Assembly: GCA_002371265.1 (NCBI GenBank)
Contig: DFGT01000017.1
Span: forward strand, 1-64,000
Source of the DNA: Bacteroidales bacterium UBA3743
Lineage (GTDB): Bacteria > Bacteroidota > Bacteroidia > Bacteroidales > Paludibacteraceae
Length of the DNA stretch: 64,000 nt
Reading direction: 5' to 3'
The notes beneath the pieces are model-generated. The model had not been told where the DNA came from and made no database searches. It saw only the letters and a program-made list of their open reading frames with translations. Positions 53,624-62,701 of this stretch are shown here, piece by piece (within the stretch, counting starts at the first letter, position 1; the number at the start of each line of letters is the position of its first letter). The translations under genes were made by a program, and so were the position numbers.

Positions 53624-53643
53624 TTAATACTAACAAACATTAT

Positions 53644-54522
53644 ATGAAAACACTTAAAATTCAAAAGCCAATCGAAAACCGCAACGTTAAAAGCATTCTT
53701 AATATCTTCGACCTGAAGACGGGCAAATACGAGACTGTGGCTGTAATTGATGCTCTTGCGGAAGCCCCTAACTGGGAAAAAGATGGAAAACATCTCGTCT
53801 ACAACAGCCTTGGCAGACTTTTCCGTTTCGACATCGACGCAAAAACCTCAACACAAATCGACAGTCAATATTGCAATCACTGCAACAACGACCACGTCCT
53901 TTCGCCTGATGGCAAACGCGTGGCTGTGAGCCATCACACACGCGAAGATGGAGAGAGTCGTATCTACACATTCCCTATTGAAGGAGGTGCTCCGACTCTC
54001 GTGACTCCTATGGCACCAAGCTATCTGCATGGATGGAGCCCGGACGGCTCTACCCTTGCCTACTGCGCAGAAAGAAACGGTCAATACGACATTTATACAA
54101 TCCCCGTAAACGGAGGGCTAGAGACTCAACTTACAGACACTTGTGGCCTTGACGACGGTCCGGAATACAGTCCGTGCGGCAAATACATTTGGTTTAATTC
54201 CGTCAGAAGCGGACTGATGCATATCTGGAGAATGAAAGCTGACGGCTCAGAACAAACTCAGATTACAGACGATGGCATGAATGATTGGTTTGCCCATCTG
54301 TCCCCTGATGGAAAAAAGGTCATCTTCATCTCGTATTATGAAGGCGACGTTGCTCCCGGAGACCATCCCGCCAACAAAAACGTGGAAATACGAATGATGG
54401 ATAACGACGGAAAGAATATCCAGACGCTTGTAAAACTGTTTGGTGGGCAAGGATCTCTGAATGTCAACTCTTGGAGTCCGTGCGGCACAAAATTCGCATT
54501 CATGAGTTATGAGTTGAAATAA
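53644..54522 (+). CDS. TolB-like beta-propeller protein, no signal peptide
   Basis: 292 residues made of about six PD40/WD40-like blades with repeated (L/W/Y)SPDG or SPCG motifs: LSPDGKRVAVSHH, WSPDGSTLAYCAERNGQYDIYTIPVNGG, YSPCGKYIWFNSVRSGLMHIWRMKADGSE, LSPDGKKVIFISYYEG. Unlike TolB it has no signal peptide (MKTLKIQKPIENRNVK), so it is probably cytosolic. I see no protease or kinase domain. The function is unknown; it stands alone between two terminators. Confidence 0.85.
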   Translation: MKTLKIQKPIENRNVKSILNIFDLKTGKYETVAVIDALAEAPNWEKDGKHLVYNSLGRLFRFDIDAKTSTQIDSQYCNHCNNDHVLSPDGKRVAVSHHTREDGESRIYTFPIEGGAPTLVTPMAPSYLHGWSPDGSTLAYCAERNGQYDIYTIPVNGGLETQLTDTCGLDDGPEYSPCGKYIWFNSVRSGLMHIWRMKADGSEQTQITDDGMNDWFAHLSPDGKKVIFISYYEGDVAPGDHPANKNVEIRMMDNDGKNIQTLVKLFGGQGSLNVNSWSPCGTKFAFMSYELK

Positions 54523-54549
54523 AAATTGCAGAACAAAAATATCCAAACA

Positions 54550-54578
54550 AAAAGGCGAACCTAAATGGCTCGCCTTTT
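54550..54578. terminator. Bidirectional terminator
   Basis: 9-bp stem AAAAGGCGA / TCGCCTTTT with short inner CC/GG pairing, between the convergent propeller gene and the unknown gene ending at 54604. Confidence 0.8.
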
Positions 54579-54603
54579 ATATTATGAAAAGAAAATTCTT
54601 TTT

Positions 54604-55950
54604 TTACGACTCTTTATTCCCTGTAGGTTCTGCGACTTCAGGTTTTGCTGCATTTTCCTGCTCCTTCTGCTGTTTCTCATACTCCTCTCTCAATTCCTTC
54701 TTCACAACAGCCAGATGCTCCATGATCTTCTTGTTTACAGTCAGACAAACACCTTTGCTATTTACAATAAACGCATCTGCATTCATCGTCTCAACCATCT
54801 CCACGACCTTGTCATAAGATAGTGTGGTTGTCATCCAGTCGGCTCCAAACTCCTTAGATTGTTCAACAATATCTGTATATACAGCCAAAGCAGTTGTCTT
54901 GTCGCTGCCATTCATCACCGGATATGTTGTATTGCCTTTCTCGTCCTTACGAGTAGGGATCAGATAAGTCGACGATACGATAGCCGCCATCATCTCATGC
55001 TCTAAATACGCGCACATTCTGTTGTGCATATCTTTGTTTGCTCCCTCCTCAACGTTTTCTCTGCGCATCTCCTGGAAAAATGCAGTCATCGCAATCTGAA
55101 GACGCGGATTCTGAATAGAATTCTCACCTTCTTTTTTAGCTGTTGGCCACTCCTGCATTGGGATTCCTACCGCTGGTCTGATACCGTCAGCAACAAATAC
55201 TGCCAAATATCCATCCTTACGTAAGGCGTCCATACACAAATGTAATTCTTCCTTCTTAACAGGCATAATGTCAACACTGTAATGTCCCTCCTCCATCTTC
55301 TGTATGAAAGCCTCTCTATTCTCGTCTGTGAGAAGGATCAAAGCTCCATGCTGCAATTCGTATGGATAACCCGTAGTCTTACATATTGTGATCCAGACCT
55401 TTTCCTGAGCAGCAATCTTTGCCACCATCATCTTGGAATTGATTGCAAGAAGATTATTGAAAACCTTAACGTCCTGATCTTTCTTCATGTCACGAGCCTT
55501 CGGAATCATCACATTCTGCATGTATGACATCACGAACAGATTCTCCTGCAGTGTGTTTCCTGCAAACAATTTCAAACCTTCCGGACCCTTAAAACACTGC
55601 TGAAGCAACTCAGTACGTTTCTCATCACTTTCCACTGGTGTTCCCATGTTCATGTTGAGATTCAACTGCATCTGCTGCTGGCCCTGCTGAATATTCTGAG
55701 CTGGGTCATTGCTTCTGAATCTGAACTGTGATTCGTCAACTTTTCCTACTGGCTCTGCATTGTTCACATTGGCAGCCGCCGCGCTATTCACTTTTGTCGG
55801 ATCAAACTTGTCGGCTGGATTAAACTTCTGCTCAATCTCATTATTTGACTCTGGCTTAACGCTTTTATCCTCATTCATTGGAACGGGCTTCGATTCCTCC
55901 TTTGCATTAGCCTGCTCTTTATTTCCGAAAATCTTATTAAAAAATCCCAT
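54604..55950 (-). CDS. Unknown cytosolic protein with disordered N-terminus
   Basis: 448 residues from the ATG at 55950 (MGFFNKIFGNKEQ); an upstream extension to 56121 reads as non-protein sequence. Residues 10-125 are low-complexity, rich in Asn, Gln, Lys and Glu (QQGQQQMQLNLNMNMG). The remainder is an ordered alpha/beta region: LQENLFVMSYMQNVMIPKARDM, HGALILLTDENREAFIQKMEEGHYS, YLAVFVADGIRPAVGIPMQEWP. A second tail is Glu/Gln/Lys-rich. SseB-like domains are a faint possibility (two similar halves), but I do not recognise it. Confidence 0.75.
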   Translation of the reverse strand: MGFFNKIFGNKEQANAKEESKPVPMNEDKSVKPESNNEIEQKFNPADKFDPTKVNSAAAANVNNAEPVGKVDESQFRFRSNDPAQNIQQGQQQMQLNLNMNMGTPVESDEKRTELLQQCFKGPEGLKLFAGNTLQENLFVMSYMQNVMIPKARDMKKDQDVKVFNNLLAINSKMMVAKIAAQEKVWITICKTTGYPYELQHGALILLTDENREAFIQKMEEGHYSVDIMPVKKEELHLCMDALRKDGYLAVFVADGIRPAVGIPMQEWPTAKKEGENSIQNPRLQIAMTAFFQEMRRENVEEGANKDMHNRMCAYLEHEMMAAIVSSTYLIPTRKDEKGNTTYPVMNGSDKTTALAVYTDIVEQSKEFGADWMTTTLSYDKVVEMVETMNADAFIVNSKGVCLTVNKKIMEHLAVVKKELREEYEKQQKEQENAAKPEVAEPTGNKES

Positions 55951-56312
55951 TTTAAAATTATTTTCTACAAATATAAACAAAATGTCTGCAATACATTGTA
56001 AACTACTCCTATTTTTTGCAACAAACATTCCAAAGAAAATTAGCGGTAACCATAAGCATCCATATCTATATTGAGAAACTGTAAAAAAAGCGACATAACA
56101 AACAGTAACGGAATCAAGCATTTTCTGTTATAATTTAATCTTTTTGTCTTCTTTATTCTTACACATTAAAACCAAGGATCACCAACAGAATAAACTACAA
56201 TTTGTCAAAATGCAAGCATATACACAAAAACAATAACTTTGTAATCGTTAAAAGAAAAATTCCCGATAAAAAAGGAACTAATATTCACATAAAACTGACA
56301 AAATATAAAATT

Positions 56313-57707
56313 ATGCAAAAAAGATGGATTATCATGTTCGCATTCATGCTTATAATCAGCATTAGCGGACTTTTCATTCCTGGAAACGTGGATTTTGGAT
56401 TCAAAATCGAATTGAGTGAAGACGCACAACTTCTTGCCAATGTGGCGTGGTTGATCACAGCCACAATCTTTGTTTTGATGATGACTCCTGGTTTGTCATT
56501 CTTCTATGGTGGAATGGTGCGAGAAAAAAATGTCATATCTACAATGCTACAAAGTTTCATCGCGATGGGTATCATCAGTGTCCTTTGGGTGGTCTTTGGA
56601 TTTAGTCTTTGTTTCGGACACGATTTAGGTGGAATTATTGGAAATCCGGCTTCTTATTTTTTCTTTAATAATGTAGGAGGGGCATGTTCCGATTCCAACT
56701 TCATTGAAGGTTTGTCTATTCCAATTGCTCTATTCGCACTATTTCAGATGAAATTTGCAATCATCACACCATCTCTAATCACAGGATCATTCGCCGAAAG
56801 AGTCCGATTTTCAGGCTACTTGTTCTTCATGATTTTCTTCTTCATCTTCGTATATTGCCCATTGGCTCACTGCACATGGCATCCACAGGGATTGTTTGCA
56901 AGCATCCATGTAAAGGACTTCGCAGGAGGTATCGTCGTTCACGCGTCATCGGGTATCGCAGCACTGGCAGGTGCAATGTTCTTAGGCAAGCGAAAAGAGG
57001 CTGGCGAACATCTTCCAGCAAACGTTCCGTTCATTCTTCTTGGAGCAGCAATGCTGTGGCTTGGATGGTTTGGATTCAATGCAGGTTCTTCTTTGGCTGC
57101 CGACGGAATGGCTATAAAAGCTTTCTTGAACACCAACACAGCATCCGCAGTGGCAATGATCACGTGGATCGTGTTCGACTGTCTGAGAGGAAGAAAGCCA
57201 TCGGCTGTTGGTGCTGCTGTTGGCGCGGTAGTCGGATTGGTGGCTATTACGCCGTCGGCTGGATGGGTATCTGTCGGAGAAAGCGTCTTCATCTCTTTTG
57301 TGACAACACTTATCTGCAACTTCGCAGTCTACTTCAAAAACAAAAAATCTAACTTGGATGACGCTTTGGATGTATTCCCCACTCACGGTGTCGGCGGTAT
57401 CGTAGGCACATTGATGACAGGCATCTTCGTCTACAACTATGAAGATCCAGCCGTGAAAGCAGAATTGACTCACCTACAATATTTCGGAAACCATTGTCTA
57501 GTCATGGCAGGTGTGATCATATACTCTTTTGTTGTAAGCTATGGACTTTATTGGCTGACCAACAAAATGATTCCGATGCGTGTGAGTGAAGAGAGCGAAA
57601 AGATGGGACTTGACATGAGCCAGCACGACGAAATATATGGTGCCAAAGTGGTGGAGAGAGAGATCGCTGAATATTTTGAGCACGAACATAGAAATGACGA
57701 ACAATAA
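56313..57707 (+). CDS. amt: Ammonium transporter
   Basis: 464 residues from the ATG at 56313 (MQKRWIIMFAFML); an earlier start at 56202 adds a hydrophilic stretch and is rejected. About 11 membrane segments with Amt motifs: FFYGGMVREKNVISTMLQSF, FAERVRFSGYLFFMIFFFI, DFAGGIVVHASSGIAALAGA (channel His), WFGFNAGSS and FPTHGVGGIVGTL (second His). No PII gene (glnK) is adjacent, though many amt genes have one. It ends at a strong hairpin. Confidence 0.95.
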   Translation: MQKRWIIMFAFMLIISISGLFIPGNVDFGFKIELSEDAQLLANVAWLITATIFVLMMTPGLSFFYGGMVREKNVISTMLQSFIAMGIISVLWVVFGFSLCFGHDLGGIIGNPASYFFFNNVGGACSDSNFIEGLSIPIALFALFQMKFAIITPSLITGSFAERVRFSGYLFFMIFFFIFVYCPLAHCTWHPQGLFASIHVKDFAGGIVVHASSGIAALAGAMFLGKRKEAGEHLPANVPFILLGAAMLWLGWFGFNAGSSLAADGMAIKAFLNTNTASAVAMITWIVFDCLRGRKPSAVGAAVGAVVGLVAITPSAGWVSVGESVFISFVTTLICNFAVYFKNKKSNLDDALDVFPTHGVGGIVGTLMTGIFVYNYEDPAVKAELTHLQYFGNHCLVMAGVIIYSFVVSYGLYWLTNKMIPMRVSEESEKMGLDMSQHDEIYGAKVVEREIAEYFEHEHRNDEQ

Positions 57708-57756
57708 CCTGTTGAGACGGATTATTCCACATCTTTAATTATACAATTCCGTTCTT

Positions 57757-57785
57757 CGGACGCTGGTCTTGCTAACCGGCGTCCG
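57757..57785 (+). terminator. amt terminator
   Basis: Stem CGGACGCTGG / CCGGCGTCCG (one G-U) with a 9-nt loop followed by TTTTTC. Confidence 0.85.
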
Positions 57786-57876
57786 TTTTTCTTCTGCCAT
57801 TTGCAAGCAGCAAAATATTTCACATGACCGACAGATTGTCCATCACTGCGAAAAATAATGATCCACACATAACTAA

Positions 57877-57904
57877 AAAAGGGAAGCATTTCTGCCTCCC
57901 TTTT
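57877..57904 (-). terminator. Terminator, rhodanese lipoprotein copy 1
   Basis: AAAAGGGAAGCA-TTTC-TGCCTCCCTTTT, 12-bp stem with one mismatch, downstream of the gene ending at 57926. It is duplicated with the gene (second copy at 58522-58549). Confidence 0.85.
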
Positions 57905-57925
57905 GTATCCAATTAAGTTTATGTC

Positions 57926-58372
57926 TTACTTCCAAACTGACTTCAACGCATCATAACCCTTGGAGTAGATTCGTGAGTTCTCTTTTCCATATCCAATTCT
58001 TGAAGCACGACCTGCAACTGCCTTCGTCATCTGGAATGATGTTGTTCCATAGAAGAACAAACATGTGTTTGTTGGATATTTTGCCAACAAATCCTTGCTC
58101 CACTGTGCATTGTCATCAGCAGTATTGTAAATATCTGCAGGCAAATTATCTGCTCCTGTCAAATGTCCTGCCTCGAACTTTGATTTTTCACGAGTATCAA
58201 TCAACGCCTTAGAACCTTTGTAAGACATATATGTGTCATAGAACGTTTGTGCTTCTGTATACTCTACAAAAGGTCCTAACTCCTCTCCCGGCTCATCTGG
58301 TCCACATGAAGAACAAAACAATGCCAAAATGGCAATTGTAAACATCACAAAATAGTTTCCTAGTCTTTTCAT
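57926..58372 (-). CDS. Rhodanese-like lipoprotein, catalytic Cys missing (copy 1)
   Basis: 148 residues. Lipoprotein signal (MKRLGNYFVMFTIAILALFCSSC, Cys23), then a rhodanese fold: ALIDTREKSKFEAGHLTGADNLPA and LFFYGTTSFQMTKAVAGRASRIGYGKENSRIYSKGYDALKSVWK. In rhodaneses the active-site loop carries Cys; here that position is Tyr108 in FFYGTTS, with Cys104 four residues earlier. So classical sulfur transfer is unlikely. A nearly identical copy lies 645 bp away. Confidence 0.85.
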   Translation of the reverse strand: MKRLGNYFVMFTIAILALFCSSCGPDEPGEELGPFVEYTEAQTFYDTYMSYKGSKALIDTREKSKFEAGHLTGADNLPADIYNTADDNAQWSKDLLAKYPTNTCLFFYGTTSFQMTKAVAGRASRIGYGKENSRIYSKGYDALKSVWK

Positions 58373-58521
58373 TTTATATCCTCTTAAAATTAATTCCTAA
58401 TACTATTAATCACGTCAAAGATATATAATTAATCGACAAGAACAACAAAAAATCTTTTTATTTAGAACGGCTTTGCTTTTTACATTTTTTGGCAAACAAC
58501 ATGGTTTTATGATTTATCAAA

Positions 58522-58549
58522 AAAAGGGAAGCATTTCTGCCTCCCTTTT
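58522..58549 (-). terminator. Terminator, rhodanese lipoprotein copy 2
   Basis: Same 12-bp hairpin as at 57877-57904, exactly 645 bp further on, following the second copy. Confidence 0.85.
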
Positions 58550-58570
58550 ATATCCGATGAAGTTTATTTC

Positions 58571-59014
58571 TTACTTCCAAACTGACTTCAACGCATCATA
58601 ACCCTTAGAGTAGATTCGTGAATTCTCTTTTCCATATCCAATTCTTGAAGCACGACCTGCAACCGCCTTCGTCATCTGGAATGATGTTGTTCCATAGAAG
58701 AACAAACATGTATTTGTTGGATATTTTGCCAACAAATCCTTGCTCCACTGTGCATTGTCATCAGCAGTATTGTAAATATCTGCAGGCAAATTATCTGCTC
58801 CTGTCAAATGTCCTGCCTCGAACTTTGATTTTTCACGAGTATCAATCAATGCCTTAGCACCTTTGTAAGATGTATAAGTGTCATAGAATGTTTGAGCTTC
58901 AGTATACTCCACGAATGGGCCTAACTCCTCTGAATCATCACTTGAACATGATGTACCAAACAGTGCCAAAATAGCAACTGTAAGCATAACGAAATAATTT
59001 CTTAATCTTTTCAT
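58571..59014 (-). CDS. Rhodanese-like lipoprotein, catalytic Cys missing (copy 2)
   Basis: 147 residues. Lipoprotein signal (MKRLRNYFVMLTVAILALFGTSC). From the conserved GPFVEYTEAQTFYDTY onward it differs from copy 1 by only two residues, while the signal and linker (SSDDSEELG against GPDEPGEELG) have diverged more. The active-site Tyr is the same. It lies upstream of copy 1 in a direct tandem; both genes carry their own terminators. Read-through from mrp is unlikely, since mrp transcription runs away from it. Confidence 0.85.
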   Translation of the reverse strand: MKRLRNYFVMLTVAILALFGTSCSSDDSEELGPFVEYTEAQTFYDTYTSYKGAKALIDTREKSKFEAGHLTGADNLPADIYNTADDNAQWSKDLLAKYPTNTCLFFYGTTSFQMTKAVAGRASRIGYGKENSRIYSKGYDALKSVWK

Positions 59015-59103
59015 TTTTAACCCTTTATAAATTTATATTCATTGTTGTTTTCCTATCAACGCTCCAAAGATAAATCTTTTTTTGAAAAAAACAATGATAT
59101 TTG

Positions 59104-60219
59104 CTATTTATGTGTGATTACTCGCTTTGTTTTGATTCCAGATGCATTGATTTCATCCACTTTTGCCACAACACGTGAAGCCAAATTCATAAATGCCTGA
59201 GACGTGATCGTATCGTCTTTCAACGCTGCAGGTGCACCATTGTCGCCACACTCACATATCGACTGTACGATTGGTATCTGTCCGAGCAACTCGACATTCA
59301 TATCCTCAGCCAACTTCTTGCATCCTTCCTTACCAAAGATATAATATTTGTTGTTTGGCAATTCTGCTGGTGTGAACCATGCCATATTCTCCACCAAACC
59401 AATGATCGGAACATTGACCTTCTCTCCAACAAACATGCTGATTCCTTTCTTCGCGTCTGCCAACGCCACTTCCTGCGGAGTGCTCACAACGATGGCTCCT
59501 GTCAACGCAAGTGTCTGCACCAATGTAAGATGAATATCACTTGTGCCTGGAGGCAAATCCAACACGAAATAATCCAAATCACCCCAATTGGCATCTGTAA
59601 TAAGCTGTTTCAACGCATTGCTTGCCATTCCGCCTCGCCACAACACTGCATCATTCGGATTGACAAAAAAACCGATTGACAACAACTTGACTCCATATCG
59701 CTCCTCCGGACGGATCAACTCGCGTCCCTGCTCATTCACCTCTTCCAAAACAGGTCGGGCATCCTCTAATCCGAACATCTTTGGCATTGACGGGCCAAAT
59801 ATATCCGCGTCGAGCAATCCTACCTTATAGCCCATCTTCGCAAGTGAAACCGCAAGATTAGCTGAGACGGTGCTCTTTCCTACTCCACCTTTGCCTGACG
59901 AAACAGCAATTATATTCTTCACTCCAGGCAACGGATTGTCTGGATCTTTCTTTGGCATCGCTGTCTTGTATTTGCAAGTGATATTGCCTTTTATATCCAC
60001 ATCTTTGTCGACGTATGTCAAGATAGCTGTCTCACACGCCTTTACCAATGACCTTGCAAACGGATCGTTCTCCTTCTCAAATATCAACGAGAACGACACT
60101 TTGTTCCCGTCTATACGAATATCGTCGTCTACCATCTCAGACGAGACAATATCCTTTCCTGTTCCCGGATAACGCACATGTGAAAGTGCGTCTGTTATCA
60201 ATTTTGGATATAATGCCAT
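59104..60219 (-). CDS. mrp: Mrp/NBP35-type Fe-S cluster carrier ATPase
   Basis: 371 residues. An N-terminal MIP18-like domain (about 1-95) precedes a P-loop ATPase with deviant Walker A AVSSGKGGVGKSTVSANLAVS, the Mrp motif GLLDADIFGPSMPKMFGL, and DLPPGTSDIHLTLVQ. The CxxC motif that binds the Fe-S cluster in many homologues is absent where it would be expected (ENMAWFTPAELPNNKYYIFG). The start overlaps the stop of ddl by 1 bp (TAATG). Confidence 0.95.
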   Translation of the reverse strand: MALYPKLITDALSHVRYPGTGKDIVSSEMVDDDIRIDGNKVSFSLIFEKENDPFARSLVKACETAILTYVDKDVDIKGNITCKYKTAMPKKDPDNPLPGVKNIIAVSSGKGGVGKSTVSANLAVSLAKMGYKVGLLDADIFGPSMPKMFGLEDARPVLEEVNEQGRELIRPEERYGVKLLSIGFFVNPNDAVLWRGGMASNALKQLITDANWGDLDYFVLDLPPGTSDIHLTLVQTLALTGAIVVSTPQEVALADAKKGISMFVGEKVNVPIIGLVENMAWFTPAELPNNKYYIFGKEGCKKLAEDMNVELLGQIPIVQSICECGDNGAPAALKDDTITSQAFMNLASRVVAKVDEINASGIKTKRVITHK

Positions 60220-61193
60220 TATTTAAACTGATTTTCTATAATATTTGACAACACATCCTTCATCTCCAATCCCGCTGCTGCCACCTGCTGTGGAATGAAA
60301 CTTGTAGGTGTCATTCCAGGTGTCGTGTTGACCTCAAGAAGGTTCACAGTGCCGTCTGCGGAAATAATATAATCCACACGGATGATTCCATGAGCGTCAA
60401 GCACATTGTAAATTTTCTCTGTCTGCTTGCGTACCACAGCTGCTGTTTCCTCAGAAATACGGGCTGGTGTGATCTCCTTCACCTGTCCTTTGTATTTTGC
60501 ATCGTAATCAAAAAACTCGTTCTCACTCACCACCTCTGTTATCGGGAAGACTATGGTTTTTCCTCCTGCCTTGTAGATTCCACAAGTGATCTCTGTTCCC
60601 TGCATGAAACTTTCTATCACAGTCTCAGAGCCCTCTGCAAAAGCTTTCTTCACCGCTGGCTTGACCTGTTCTATCGTTTTAACTTTTGTCACACCAAAGC
60701 TGCTTCCTCCATCATTAGGCTTAACAAAACATGGCAAGCCCACAGCATCTACAATCTCTTTATCTGTATAGTCGCTCACACTTCTCAAGCGCAATGATTT
60801 AGCGACTGGAATACCGAAATTCTTTAAGTATGTATTGCAAGTGAACTTATTGTATGTCAATGCAGAAGCAAGTACACCACATGAAGAATATGGGATCTTC
60901 ATCAACTCAAAATATCCCTGCAACTTTCCATCCTCGCCTGGAGTACCATGGATAGTGATGTAGGCATAATCAAATTTGATTTTCAATCCATCAATAACGG
61001 CAGAAAAATCATTCTTGTCGACGGGATATTTAGCGTCATTCACTTCCAAATTCCACTCTGTGCCGATGATTGTAACAATATGGACATTGTATTTCTCTTT
61101 GTCCATAAACGAGTATATACCCTTGGCACTTTTTAGCGACACAACAACTTCCGACTGGTCGCCACCCGCTACGATTGCAATATTTTTTTTCAT
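60219..61193 (-). CDS. ddl: D-alanine--D-alanine ligase
   Basis: 324 residues from the ATG at 61193 (MKKNIAIVAGG); an upstream start at 61238 adds an unlikely extension. ATP-grasp motifs: YITIHGTPGEDGKLQGYFELMKIPYSS, GLPCFVKPNDGGSSFGVTKV, and IRVDYIISADGTVNLLEVNTTPGMTPTSF. It makes the D-Ala-D-Ala dipeptide for peptidoglycan. It is translationally coupled to mrp, a pairing I see here but for which no functional link is known. Confidence 0.95.
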   Translation of the reverse strand: MKKNIAIVAGGDQSEVVVSLKSAKGIYSFMDKEKYNVHIVTIIGTEWNLEVNDAKYPVDKNDFSAVIDGLKIKFDYAYITIHGTPGEDGKLQGYFELMKIPYSSCGVLASALTYNKFTCNTYLKNFGIPVAKSLRLRSVSDYTDKEIVDAVGLPCFVKPNDGGSSFGVTKVKTIEQVKPAVKKAFAEGSETVIESFMQGTEITCGIYKAGGKTIVFPITEVVSENEFFDYDAKYKGQVKEITPARISEETAAVVRKQTEKIYNVLDAHGIIRVDYIISADGTVNLLEVNTTPGMTPTSFIPQQVAAAGLEMKDVLSNIIENQFK

Positions 61194-61275
61194 TTGATGA
61201 TACACTTTTATTGTCCATACAAAGATAGACAATGACAATCAAAGGGCAAACAAATAAGGAAGATTTTAATTTATA

Positions 61276-62547
61276 CTACAACCATAAAAAATATTTCCAA
61301 CACGGCATAATCTCCACTAATCCGTGCGAATCCTCTATTTGTTCCTCTTCATCGTATGTCAAAATCAATCGTCGTCTACAAGATAAACGATTTGGCAGTT
61401 TTTTCAATGCATCCAATTCACGACGACGCGTTTCTTCATCTCGTAACGAATAACTTACCTGTATTGCCAATTCTTCATCGGGTATATAAAAATCAACTTC
61501 AAACCCATCATTATAAAAATATACATGATCGTTTTCCATATCGTGGCCATACTTTCTAAACAAGTGTAGAGCCACCATATTCTCAAGCAACATCGAGTCT
61601 TTACCAATAAGAAACAATCGCAAGATTCCATTGTCGATGAAATAATATTTACAATTGCTTTCTTTATCGGCCAAACAACTCACATAGTTCTTAAGTCGAA
61701 GTAACAACCAAGCGTCTTCACAATACTCTATATATTTGATTGTAGTAGCAAGGCTCAACTTTCCTCCAACACTTGACATCAGGCTATTGATTCGATTATA
61801 GCTGATTGGGCGACATACACTCTCAGCCATCTTTCGAACCAAAACTCGCATACCAGCCACATTAGTGATCTTATTTCGTGCAATAATGTCTCCAAGGTAA
61901 ATTTTCTGATAAACACTATTCAAATAATTTGTGCGGACAGGAAGGAGTGCGGCTGCAGGCAAACCACCATCATGAATATATTCTTCGTAATGCCGCATCA
62001 GGTTTATACGTTGTTCCGTGCCGATTATATCCATTTGTCCTGCAGGAATATGATGAGCATTTAAGAACTCCTTAAAGCTATATGGATATATCTCTTTTAC
62101 GAGATAGCGTCCTCCTAATGTGGTATTGATTTCTCCAGACAACATTTTCGCATTTGAGCCTGTTAAATATACAATATGACCAGTGTCAGCCATGCGTCGA
62201 GCAAATTTTTCCCAATTATCTATATTTTGTATCTCATCAAGAAACAACATCGGACGTGTTCCATACATTTCCCCATGACATTCCAACAGTTTATTAAAAT
62301 CCTCAGTAGAAAAGTCCGCCATACGCTCATCCTCAAAATTAACATACAACATTTCATCCCATTTGTGGCCTTCTTTTAACAACTGTTGCATTTTTTGAAA
62401 TAATGTATATGACTTTCCAGAACGTCTGACTCCAACTATGACAATACAAGGGAAATCATCTATATCAAGATTTCTTGAGATTACCTCATATCTTTCTATC
62501 TCTGATTGATTATCTTTTATAATCTGTTTAAAAACTTGCTTATCCAT
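61276..62547 (-). CDS. AAA ATPase of the DUF4143 type
   Basis: 423 residues. P-loop VGVRRSGKSYTLFQKMQQLL (about 37-56), Walker B PMLFLDEIQNIDNWEKFARRM and sensor YLTGSNAKMLSGEINTTLGGR, then a C-terminal winged-helix and DUF4143 nuclease-like region (FYNDGFEVDFYIPDEELAIQVSYS). This is a large, mobile-like family of stand-alone ATPases in Bacteroidota, often with unknown roles in stress or DNA biology. Two 24-bp palindromes lie upstream of it. Confidence 0.9.
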   Translation of the reverse strand: MDKQVFKQIIKDNQSEIERYEVISRNLDIDDFPCIVIVGVRRSGKSYTLFQKMQQLLKEGHKWDEMLYVNFEDERMADFSTEDFNKLLECHGEMYGTRPMLFLDEIQNIDNWEKFARRMADTGHIVYLTGSNAKMLSGEINTTLGGRYLVKEIYPYSFKEFLNAHHIPAGQMDIIGTEQRINLMRHYEEYIHDGGLPAAALLPVRTNYLNSVYQKIYLGDIIARNKITNVAGMRVLVRKMAESVCRPISYNRINSLMSSVGGKLSLATTIKYIEYCEDAWLLLRLKNYVSCLADKESNCKYYFIDNGILRLFLIGKDSMLLENMVALHLFRKYGHDMENDHVYFYNDGFEVDFYIPDEELAIQVSYSLRDEETRRRELDALKKLPNRLSCRRRLILTYDEEEQIEDSHGLVEIMPCWKYFLWL

Positions 62548-62581
62548 ATAAATTGTATTAACACAGGCACAAATTTAATGC

Positions 62582-62605
62582 TTTTGTTTAATACATTAAA
62601 CAAAA
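62582..62605. repeat. Palindrome A upstream of the DUF4143 ATPase
   Basis: Perfect 11-bp arms (TTTTGTTTAAT and its complement ATTAAACAAAA) around a central AC, 35 bp upstream of the start codon at 62547. Confidence 0.8.
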
Positions 62606-62651
62606 AAGTGCTAGTTTTATTTAATACATTAAACAAAACCAGCGCTTTTTA
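62604..62651. terminator. Long hairpin containing palindrome B
   Basis: A 23-bp stem with two mismatches runs from AAAAAGTGCTAG to CAGCGCTTTTT around palindrome B (62615-62638, one base different from palindrome A). Its A/T-rich ends suit a terminator for the methyltransferase gene, which ends at 62702 on the minus strand. It may also be an operator. Confidence 0.6.
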
Positions 62652-62701
62652 TATTCAAAACATATTGTTCTAATCTTGAGAGAAGCTACACTCCACGGCA
62701 A

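Noticed and set aside
55951..56121. Upstream extension of the gene at 54604
   Set aside because: The extra residues are unlike the protein, and MGFFNKIFG at 55950 is a natural start.
56202..56312. Earlier start for amt
   Set aside because: It would place a polar Lys-rich stretch before the first membrane helix; the ATG at 56313 is preferred.
61036..61242. Minus-strand frame overlapping the start of ddl
   Set aside because: A short alternate frame within and just upstream of ddl, without family features.
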